In this document: positions 52,101 through 62,300 of the stretch, piece by piece
Numbering within the stretch: position 1 is the first letter of the stretch
How the letters are laid out: each line of letters starts with the position of its first letter
NCBI GenBank assembly: GCA_025267735.1
Contig: CM046307.1
Span: forward strand, 186,001-250,000
Reading direction: 5' to 3'
DNA length: 64,000 bases
DNA from: Mactra quadrangularis
Taxonomy: Eukaryota > Mollusca > Bivalvia > Venerida > Mactridae
Program-made: the position numbers and the translations under genes
The notes under the pieces: model-generated
Seen by the model: only the letters and a program-made list of their open reading frames with translations
What the model was told of the DNA's origin: nothing
Database searches by the model: none

Positions 52101-52710
52101 GTTGAAACAAAATTTTGTTATTAGACTCCCATTACTCTACATTAGCCTTTCCTTGCAAGGGTGTCAAGGGTTTCCGAACTATTGTGACTAAACACTGGGT
52201 ACCGTAACTCTAAGAATTTGAATTGATGTCAAATTCATACGCTGTAAAACTCACACTTTTTGAATAATTTTAACTATAAACTAAATAGTTTGTTACTATT
52301 AGAAGAATTTTAGTGTATTTTAAAGCATTAATAGTAATGAAAGTGATTGACTTGGCAAAATATTGGCATTCTGGACTTGCAAGTTGGGCACACGATTGGA
52401 CAAAGTACAACCATAAACTGAGCAAAATGAGCACACAGGGATAAAATAATTATGTTCATTCGTTAAAACAGTAAGAGTTCAGAAAATTGTAAAAGTGCTA
52501 TAGCATTTGAGTAACTGACAATTGATAAACAATAAAATCACATTCCCCACCCACTCTCCTACCATTGTTAAATGTGATTGACCAGAAGGGGGGACTGGAT
52601 AGCACACAAATCCAGCCACGGTAAACAAATATTTTGATTTATATCGATAAAGAAACAATATTTAAATTTACATCGGGTGTAGACATCGCTTCTTTTGACT
52701 CGTCAGACAT
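43115..52710 (-). CDS. DEK: DEK chromatin protein, 12 coding exons
   Basis: Nuclear DNA-binding and histone-chaperone-type protein. Exons: 52710-52672, 51953-51749, 49750-49598, 49096-49020, 48367-48270, 46984-46836, 46375-46131, 45460-45322, 44761-44676, 44095-44012, 43584-43516, 43126-43115. All junctions are GT-AG and the frame closes at 1356 nt, 451 aa (human DEK is 375 aa). Residues 14-81 are acidic. Residues 82-190 are the DEK core (GLLEKPLVLEEG, KKVERMTFQ, HRLLYRRAGS, IRQFSGFPF). Residues 191-230 form the SAP-type DNA-binding helices (KTVLDILDIPKSGVKDDLI). Residues 241-322 are a Lys-rich then Asp/Glu-rich stretch. Residues 323-368 are a Lys/Pro/Thr-rich, H1-tail-like stretch. Residues about 398-451 are the DEK C-terminal domain (MLDNANLEQVTMK, YPDFDLTDRKDFIKNTVKQ), ending IIS, much like human DEK. 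The last coding exon is only 12 nt. Extra length over the vertebrate protein lies in the charged linkers. Confidence 0.95.
45827..46083. repeat. MITE, CGACACTTA family, copy C
   Basis: Ends TAGGGTTTGACACTTATTG and GGGATCATCAGAGCCCTA enclose GGGATCCCAAAGG and GGGATCCTGACT blocks like those of copies A and B. It lies in a DEK intron. Confidence 0.55.
47138..47542. repeat. hAT-type MITE, TAGGGCTGT termini, copy 2
   Basis: TAGGGCTGTCACGATATACC ... AGTGACAGCCCTA inverted termini with ATACCGGTATATTGCAATAT inside. Flanked by CCAACTAT and CTGACTAT, an imperfect 8-bp duplication. It lies in a DEK intron and is shorter than copy 1 at 16178. Confidence 0.75.
49811..51312. mobile_element. 1.5-kb non-autonomous element in DEK intron 2
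   Basis: Ends CAGGGCATTTTTT and AAAAAATGCCCTG are 13-bp inverted repeats, with CATA next to each end as a possible short target duplication. The phrase AATTGTGAAGGGGCC occurs near both ends in direct orientation. The interior has no convincing reading frame and includes a CpG-richer patch (50930-51020). Confidence 0.6.
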
Positions 52711-52783
52711 GTTTTTCTTTAAAATTTCTTCGTTAAAAAGCTTTCTTAAAATATCGCGGTAAAATGGCGAACTCCGAATTTCG

Positions 52784-52788
52784 TCCAA
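52784..52788. promoter_or_regulatory. CCAAT motif upstream of DEK
   Basis: A CCAAT motif on the plus strand (ATTGG read with DEK) lies about 75 nt upstream of the DEK ATG, in a short CpG-bearing stretch. Plausible core promoter element, not proven. Confidence 0.3.
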
Positions 52789-53879
52789 TCAAAAACGAGT
52801 TACAAAAGTCGGGTGCGCTTTACGTCCGATAGAAGCGGAAAGAGGATAATTGAGCAAAACGATTAACAAACAAAATAGGAAAACCCGTGATAATTCGACT
52901 ATTTCCGACCTTGAATATCAATTAACATTAGGTATATTTGATCGAGTTCAAATTTGGCCTTAATCTCAGACGTAACTATTCGGTAATTTCCGTAAATAGA
53001 TTTTTCATTCTCAATTGAAGGACTATAGATCTATATGGCAAACACATAGGGCCTATGCTGCATCGGTGTCAATAGTTTTACCACAGGAGTTCGACTTCTA
53101 GCAGTATCGTACTTTGAAAGCCATCCCCTTTCTTATAATAAAAAGAAAAAGGGTTATTTTTCAAGGCACAATACATAATGTCAATTTCCTGTGGTTTTAT
53201 TACGCAATCATATTTCCCACTTACAGCAGAGACATAGATAACATCTAATTCCCTGCTTGTAACCAGGTGTAACTTAATTTTTAAAACTTCTTATTATAGT
53301 TAATCAATTATTATTATATGTTTAAGTATATTATAGTATTCATAACAGTTTATATCGTTGCTTTGAAAACCCAAGCTATAATACTATAATTGCATCCACA
53401 TTACAAAAGTATCAATGCATAACAGTGAAAAATCTAATAAGTAAAACTTTACACCACTATGCATCATATTTTCCATTTAAATCATGATAAATTTGTGGTA
53501 TTTATTTCTTTTTCATAGATGCCATTTTTCATAGATGGCGTTGTTGCTGTTGTTAGTGTTACTGTAGTTACTGTTCTATATGTTATCTATATAATTATGT
53601 TAATATGTTTACGCATGCTCAGTAAGCTACTTCAATATTTAATACGGGTCCACTGATAAATCTTTAGAGTAGTAACACGTGTTGTGTCTTAGTTATAATA
53701 TATTTGTATTTCACATTAGTGATCAATCTCATTAGGGTTATTTATACACTAAATTATCAAACCAGGACATAACAACTGAACAGTTACCATTGTCGAACAG
53801 AACAAAAGCAAAAGTTGTAAGACAAGAGTAAACAGCACAATTAGAGACATTAAATACTATATACATGTATATATGTTAC

Positions 53880-54055
53880 AGGGAACGTGTGTAACTAGGG
53901 ATTTCACGTAATCTCTGAAATTTAGGGATTTCATGTAATCCCCAGCTACGTAAAATTCTGTCAGGGAATACATGTAAACCCTGAAATTTTCTAGGGATTA
54001 TCATTTCACGTATTCCCTAACTTATTTTTCAATTTTTACACATATTCCCTGGACA
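53880..54055. repeat. array of AGGGATTTCACGTAATCC-type motifs
   Basis: Variants of AGGGATTTCAYGTAATCYC occur in direct orientation near 53899 and 53931. A related form follows (AGGGAATACATGTAAACCC) and then inverted versions (TTTCACGTATTCCCT, CACATATTCCCTGG). It is a local cluster of direct and inverted 18-20-bp units. Confidence 0.65.
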
Positions 54056-54336
54056 CAAAATTATCATGTTTTAAATGTAAAATATGATTCATTGTACTGA
54101 AAGGTTTTACTCATTAAATGTTTTCACTGTTAAAAGATGTAATACACAAGTATGTTTTTACATCAATAGTTTCAGGATCATATGAATCATTGTATAGGAA
54201 TATACAATGGTTTATATGTAAATAAATTTATTTTTATAACTGTCATATGGATAAATTTTAAGAATTTTTATAACACATTAAAATTACTCTTTGGTTGCTA
54301 GTATAAGATCTAAAATCTAGCAAAACCTGTAAACAT

Positions 54337-54628
54337 CATAGGCGGATCAAGGGGGGGGGGCGGACCCGGCGTACGCCCCCCTAAAAGTGCCAAAGCAAAG
54401 GTATTTTTAGGATAGTTTAGGTTCTGTTAATGTGCCTGAATCCCTTAGAAATGAGCTTTAGGGGTCGCAGCAACCCTGAACTCCTGGTCAAGGCTTTGTC
54501 CAGGACCCATAGTGGGCCATTGAATACGGCCCCCAGACCTCCAGTCTGCTTGTTCATTTTCCGCCCCCTTGTAACTTGAATTTTCCGCCCCGCCCCCCGT
54601 AACTGAAAATCCTGGAGCCGCATATGAA
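54337..54628. repeat. G/C-tract-ended element
   Basis: The left end CATAGGCGGATCAAGGGGG and right end CCTGGAGCCGCATATG form loose inverted repeats, and the inner G/C runs are complementary (GGGGGGGGGC versus GCCCCCC). The interior is GC-richer than the surroundings. No gene. Confidence 0.5.
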
Positions 54629-55534
54629 CATATCCAACAGTTGAAAAGATGGAGTTTTATTACTGAAATGTACGAATAGATCATTATTACATCCAATAAT
54701 TTATTCCAAAGAATGTTTCTATGGACGTCATTTACTAAACAAAACATAGCCAGGTGTAAGTCTGTAAGTGTATTTGAGTTTTTACATTTCGGACATTCAA
54801 CGAAAATTGGTGAAACATAATTAGCCTACAAAGCAATATTTTTGCTGTGGTACATTCAAATTGAAAGTTTCTATATATATTTAACATAATTTCCAGATTT
54901 TATCAGGAAGATATTCACCTTGAACAGTTGAAACCCTTTTATGTTTGGATCATAGTAAATTCGCGCTTTCCTTTCAAATTCAACAGGGTTACGTACATGT
55001 TGTATATGTAATGTAACGTCTCGCTTCCGATCAATACATTGAATGAAAACACAATTTGTAAGTAAGTTGATAAATTGTTTAATAAATTGTATTAAAATAG
55101 TATTCTGTATTTATCCACCATGCGGCCTTTGCCTTTACTAGCATTATTCACGTAGAAAGTTAATCTATTACAAACACTAGCTGGTTTTACTCAATTACTT
55201 GGAGTTTAAGTTACGCAACCGGCCAAGTCTTTGATCCAGCATTAAACATAAAATATAATATGATAAATATAATAACATGCCTTTGATAATTGAAAAAAAA
55301 GCGAAACATGAGTGAATGGCTAAAACGAAATGGCAAACTTGAAATCTGGAGATAATGGGGCACATAGGCATACAATTGAGTTCACATAACTAAAGTTTAC
55401 ACAAAGTGCACCTGGAGTGCACTTCATCCACACATGCATGTTTATTGCTGTTGACAGTTTACATATAATTTGTTTAGTTTATCCTGATTTTTAAAATGTT
55501 CAATGTAAACTGTAATGTAATTGAGAGGGAACCA

Positions 55535-55660
55535 GGCCCGTAGGAACAGGGGGGGGGGCTAGGGGGGGCTTAGCCCTCTCAATATTTTCAGCAGTTATAG
55601 TGATTGAGGATCTTTATTCAAACTAAAAAAGGATTGATTATTATCCCCACAGGCCCACAC
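55535..55660. repeat. short G-tract element fragment
   Basis: AGGCCCGTAGGAACAGGGGG is followed by a second G run. CCACAGGCCCACA near 55648 may be the opposite end. Incomplete; family not recognised. Confidence 0.3.
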
Positions 55661-56318
55661 TATACTTTCCCGATAGTTTACTTGTGACGATTTCCAGGTC
55701 AAACGGCTTACGTTCTTTTAGACCATTCGGTTGAATTATGGTTATCTCCCTTTTATAATTAATTAGACGTCGGTAATTTTTGGAAATAATCTATAAAAAG
55801 CAAGGTACTATATAAACCAGGACATACCACCTTCGTCAAACAGAACGGCTTTGATATTTGATGTTTAAAACATGTGATGATGCCTGTTATAAACATCGTT
55901 ATCAGTGTACTAGTTTAAATTATTTGAGGCTGAACATGTCCTGAAATATGACCTTTCACTTCCTTGTAATTCTGTACGGATTTATAAACCCTCGTACATA
56001 ATTAATTTAGTTTAACTTGTTATGGATTGATGATTTCATCTGATACTAGGCTTACTGAAATATTTTTGAAAGTCTTTACCGTACATATTTGACATTGTGT
56101 GGAAATCCAGCTTGTTAACACAAGACTAGCTTTGGAGGATTACATGAAGTAAATTCTGACTATATCTATATGATTATTGATCATTTTATTTTGAAAACAA
56201 AATATTGTTGAGGAATTTCTGTTTCAAAGCAGGGTGTATATTCATGTATAACACTATTATTATACACATACATGTTTGTAAATTGATTATCTCCTGTTCA
56301 GATTAAGGATATAGATTT

Positions 56319-59300
56319 ATGACATATTTGTGGAGGCATAGTAAATCTGTATTAAAAGTTATAAGTATCAGTGTAATTAGGAACATGTCAACCTCAAGTG
56401 GTGATTTTGCTGGAAGAGTTTTGGTGTATTCTATAATTGGATGTCCACATTGCATGAGGGCCAAAAATACACTAAATGAACATGAGATACCATACACTGA
56501 TGTCACATTGGACAAATATCCTCAAGCCAGGCAGGAGATGCAGACGAGGACACAAAAGAGAACAGTACCTCAGATATTCTTCAATGACAGACATATTGGA
56601 GGAAATGATGACCTCCAAAATTTGGTATGTGACATTTAATTATTAGCTTAAATCTGGAAAATCAAAGAAAAATGTATTTGAGTCCCTGTGGCATTACTCA
56701 TACTTTCATTGTGATTTTTTAAAGTTTTTATGTATTAACTCTAATACTTTCAGCTCACTTGTCATGCAAGTTCTTACAATTTAGATCACCTGGTTCGCTT
56801 GTTCATAGAAACTGCACTCTCAGCAATCTGCTTCCTGGTTCTCCAGTAATAAACGATACAATCTGAGTTCATTGTTAAAAGAAACTTCTCACCATAGAGT
56901 CTGCTACCTGGTTCCCCAGAGTGCCAAATTAAACAGTTAGGATAAATTTCCTTTCACCAAGAAAAGGCGTATGCATGCCATGCCTGGATTTAGGGACAAT
57001 TGATAGGTTGACAATATGAGTGGTTGTGGCTTACAAAACTCTTTGAGCCACTTTTTAAACATTTTGTTCTTCATCTGATTTAGAATTTCATTTACTAATT
57101 GTCTACTTAAACCATATTATTTTGTCTACAGATAAAAGATGAAGAAAAATGGAGAGAAGCAGTAGAATATATAAGATCTACACCAGCTGGCGATAAATCT
57201 CCACCTGTACCTGATCCATCTACTGCTGTATCATCAGGTTTGTGTCTAGTTTCAGTCTTAGAGCGCCAAACATGTAAAATACCCTACTGGACTCACTCAA
57301 CAACTCAAGTGTGCACAGTCTTGAAATATTTTAAGAAAAAGTTAAAACCTTACTTGTTTCTTAACTACTATATATATGATCACTGATCCTTTCTTTTCGT
57401 TAGTATTCATTTTATCATTTTTTGTTTTGTAGCATCTCTCAACATTAAATTACATTTAAATGTATTAATACTTATGCGTATGATTGTTAAGCGCTTTTGG
57501 ACATAATATTCAATATCAAAAGAGTGCTGTACAAATATGGTATATAATCATTATATAGTTGATTTACTGACATATATTCTTTACTTTGTTGTTGCTTACC
57601 AGCCACTGGCACCAGAGTTCATATCTTATGATCATAAAATAATGTGTACGTTCCTATATATAGTTCCCTGTGCATTTACGCTACCTTATGTTATCTAATA
57701 AAAGTAGGCCTATAGTTATAACTTGTACACGGTAATGTATACGGGAGTGAGTTTTAATTGTGTTCGTTATCAAAATATTATATGTGTGTGTATTAAAAGA
57801 ATGTGAAGACTCTGATGCCAGTGCTGCCAGCATAAAACAGATCTCACAAAAAATATTCTATACACACATACTATATATATGAGTATATTAGGGCTCTATA
57901 CCTGTATACAATATATATTGAATACGGGTATTGTAGGTTCGATAGATATATCGGATCAAACGTTTCCATATCGAACAAAATATCGATCAATGGTGGTCAT
58001 ACATATAAATTTAATGGCCTGCAAGTCAGCTGATATTTTGTATCGCCAAATCAACTTTCTACTGCATCCGATTCGGTGCGGACTAATATGTGGATGTCTT
58101 ACATGGATTATGTCATGTTATGTTCTTTCAATCTAACGGAAGTAAGTGTTGCCGTTAGAATGTAGTTTATATGCACTTTTGTTTTCAATTGTCACTCAGA
58201 TTTGTTCGGGAAAATCCGCAATGTAAAGATAACTTGATTGTACATAAGCGTTATGACATGTGAAAGCTAAAGTTCTGAACGAGTCTGTTTTTCTTTTTGC
58301 CGATCTTTGTATAGTGTCATGCAAATATGATTGATTAGAAATAAAACTGAAACCAAACATCTACAAAATTTGGTTCCAGGCCATTTCAGTAGCTTCTAAA
58401 CGAATATGTACCACCTCAGGAGATATGCTGTCAGTAGAAAGCTCATGTCTAGACCCAGACTCACTGGATGCAACGATATCTTTTTTATAAATTCAAACTC
58501 AAAAGACTTAACATTTGAAATATTAATAAGACAGTGCATTTAGTAGTATGATGCTACTATAATTAAAATAAATAAATAAAACAGCACCATTTTGCTGTCT
58601 TATAAATGTTCTATTTATTATTGAAATATTATATGATATATTGAATATCGATCATTTTGTATCAATATGAATATCGTATCGATCATTCTGACCGATATAG
58701 AGCCCTAGTGTATACATTAATTTTTTGTGGGGTCTGTTTTATGCCGGCAGCTTGTGTGCTGAATGAGAAATAGGGGTGAATTTTATTCAACTGTCATATG
58801 TTAACCCCACTGATTTAAATAATTAATATTTGTTTATACATACAGATATCTGTTGTTATGGATATTGAGTACAGAAGTACTGCAGTGTATATTTAACTCA
58901 GTGGGGTTAATGTATGTGTCACTGACAGTTGAATAAATTATCTATAAAAATACCACTGCATTATTTTATACTCGCAGAACCCAGCTCTATTTGTTTCTAT
59001 TCTGCTTTGAAATTTCCTTGAGCAAGAAATTTACCTACACTTGTTCCACTCCACCCAGGTGTAAATGGGTACTTTGAAGGATCACCTACCTGAATGGGAT
59101 TTCAATGATCAAGGGTTATCATAAAAAATTGTGAAGTCGGCTGAACATGTATATGGAAACAGACTTTAATACACACTTAACTTATGACTTTTATCTTTAT
59201 AATACAGATGTTGGAGACATAGAATGTGAACCAGATGAATACGCAGCTTTAGTTAAAGATCTGAGAAAATCTGGATTGATTAGGGATCATCGATCTGTAT

Positions 59301-62300
59301 TTAGAACTTATAAAAACTCTTTTATTGGAAAAGAATTTGTTGACTGGGTGGTGAAGACTAAAGAATTAGGTAATGTATTATCGTAAAATTGTGACCAATC
59401 GTTTATTTGAATCTATATCACTGAAGTGTTAATCTTTGAATAGGCAGTTTCATATTAGTTTCAATTATATTCAAAACCATCTTCAGGGGTGTGGTATATC
59501 TATATCTGACTTGTCAGACTTGTGCATTTATGTCTGTGGACAAGTCAATATTTCTAAGCCGCCCAGCTTGCTCAGTTGGTAGCACGCAAGTCTACTGATC
59601 GAGGGGCTGTGGGTTCGTTTCCAGGGAGGACATACTTTGTGGAGCTTGGTCATGAAATTATTTCTACGGCCATTCTGCCTCCTACCAATGATTTTTAATT
59701 ATGTAGGGCAAATGTCAGTCACTGACGAAAGTATCCGCTTAGTAGTTGGTTAACAGCTAAATCCAGAGATTTAGCCTTTCCAGGAGGAGTGAGTAGATTG
59801 ACTGACCACCGTTATATGACCTATACAATGTGTTGCTACGGCGTTACACCCAACAACAAACAAACAACAATATTTCTATCCTACGTGTCCGTGGACAGGT
59901 AATACTTTTATCTGTAAATATGCTATTTAATACTGCTTTACTTAATAATATAGATCTAAATACTTCAATCATATACAACAATAAACATTTTTTTGGTCAA
60001 TTTTTTATCAATATTAGTAGTAAGTAATTTTTATTATTGTTTTCAATATTTCTTTTCAAGTATTGAACTTCTCGGCAAGTGCATTTGATTTTGGACAAGT
60101 TGATATTTTTTATTTTATTTAACTCTATTGGATACAGCAACTGCACACTCTAATGCTGATCCGTGTTAAACCCAATATATTGTCAGGGGCAATAGCAAGA
60201 CATTAAATGTCAAGCCCTGAATACATTGTAAGTATAAATCAGACATGTTCTTATATTATCAATTCTAGATAGAGATCGTGCTGTAGAGATGGGTCAAGCT
60301 TTAATAGATCGTCATTTTGGTCATCAATTAAAGAAACAAGAAACTTTTCAAGATGCTGATGTATATTATAAACTTATAGAAGATGATGATAGTGATGCAT
60401 TGAATGCTGGATCATCTGATTGTGAACCTAGACCAGGTACGTATGTACTTGAATATTTCTTGACAAGTCAGTGGCAAATGAAGCAACATCACTATACATG
60501 TATAAGATTTTATATTTTCACTTTAATGCCAAAATTTTACCAGACCGAAAAGACTTTTACCGAACCGAAGGCTTACCAATTATATTTTGTTCAAATGTTA
60601 TTTTAGACTGTACTGCTTATGTTTCTACCTCATATATGATATTATTATATAATAAACATTGAATAAAGAATTGCTTGACTTACTTGCAACTGCAAGTGTT
60701 ATGTTCGAATATGCATTTTTAGTTATATTGCTATTGAAATTTCCACCAGACAGTCGGTCTTGTGATCCATATATCTTAACCGGACCGTCAGTGTTTAAGA
60801 CGGACTCGGCCTTCGGCCTGGTGGCTAAATTCAAAGACTGCATTGTGAATAGTTTCTGTTCAGATTGGATGAAAACTGTTTTACTTAGGGAGTGAACATC
60901 ACAAATGTAAGATTTTAAGCCAGTCTTTGACATAAATACAATTATATCATTGGAAGTAGTGTAAAAGAAGAAGCTTTGAAAATTCATTCGTGAAGACTGC
61001 AATTAATATAATAAGAATGTGGGTAAAAAATGTCAGAGGTAAAATGCCATAGGTATAAAAAGTCAGAGGTAAAAATGTCATAGGTTTTATATACGGTAAT
61101 TGGTATTGTTGTACTTTAATCTTAAAGTAATTACTTTGTTCAAATGTGATAAAACAACATATTCAAGAAAAAAATTATTGAATAATTCTAATAATATGTT
61201 TTTATCTTCCACTGATTGATTTCTTTTAGAATATTAATTTATTGTTATTACAGTTTGGATTACGAGCAAAATTACATGTAATAACGTATATCACTTAAGT
61301 GCTTTAGTTACATATACATTTTTGTAAGAAGCTACAAAATTAGCTTACCATGATGATCTGTGACCGATTCTCAGTTGAGTATGTTTTTTTACACTTACAG
61401 CCATAATGATTATTATTCTGTTATTTATGGAATATTTCAGCTCATGAACTTGGTGAAGATATAAGAAAACTTATATTAAAGATATATAGTAGTTATTTGT
61501 CATCTGATGGAAAGGTAAGTACTTTATACATCACTTATATGATGGACTCAATGAAATAAAGCCTTATGTATGCTTTAAGTTAGAAGTAAAAGTGCTGTTT
61601 AAAGTCTGCTTCAGTATACCTATTGTACTATAACCCCTGATCATTGAGTCACCTTCAGGCATGCAATCCCTCACAGTACCCATTTACATCTGAGTGGAGT
61701 GGAACAACTATAGGTTAATTTCTTACTCAAGGAAGTAAGCAGTGCCTCTAGTGTGGATAAAACCTGGGACCTCCCTAAGCTCGCATCCTTCCACTGGACC
61801 ACTGCTCCCACGTACTGGTGATGTAATATGCTGTTTAATCTAATGTTTTTTACATTGAAAGTTGATGTTATTATCCTCCATTTTAGAGAGTTGACTAAAG
61901 GTTGATGTTTTTATCCTCCATTTTAGAGTGTTGACTAAAGGTTAATGTTTTTATCCTTCATTTTAGAGAGTTGACTAAAGGTTGATGTTTTTATCCTCCA
62001 TTTTAGAGAGTTGACTAAAGGTTGATGTTTTTATCCTCCATTTTAGAGAGTTGACTAAAGGTTGATGTTTTTATCCTCCATTTTAGAGAGTTGACTAAAG
62101 GTTAATGTTTTTATCCTCCATTTTAGAGAGTTGACTATAAAGGTATTGCTGAGAGTGCAGAATTTGAACAATATGTTAGATTGACGAGAGAGTTACTAAG
62201 AGTGAATATAGCTGAAGCTACAAGAGAAGAAAAACTAGCATTCTTTATAAATATTTATAATGCTTTAGTTATCCATGGGAATGTAGCTAGAGGACCTCCT

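Larger units (their letters stand above)
52789..56318. other. intergenic space between divergent DEK and glutaredoxin-DEP genes
   Basis: The two genes are head to head, about 3.6 kb apart. The space holds the repeats described at 53880-54055, 54337-54628 and 55535-55660. No coding exon could be supported. Confidence 0.5.

Noticed and set aside
57879..58136. 85-codon open frame
   Set aside because: Falls inside the TAGGGCTCTATA MITE and has no similarity to known proteins.
61861..62139. Regular 40-bp repeats resembling a CRISPR array
   Set aside because: Units are contiguous with no unique spacers, the context is a eukaryotic intron, and the unit explains itself as a duplicated splice acceptor.
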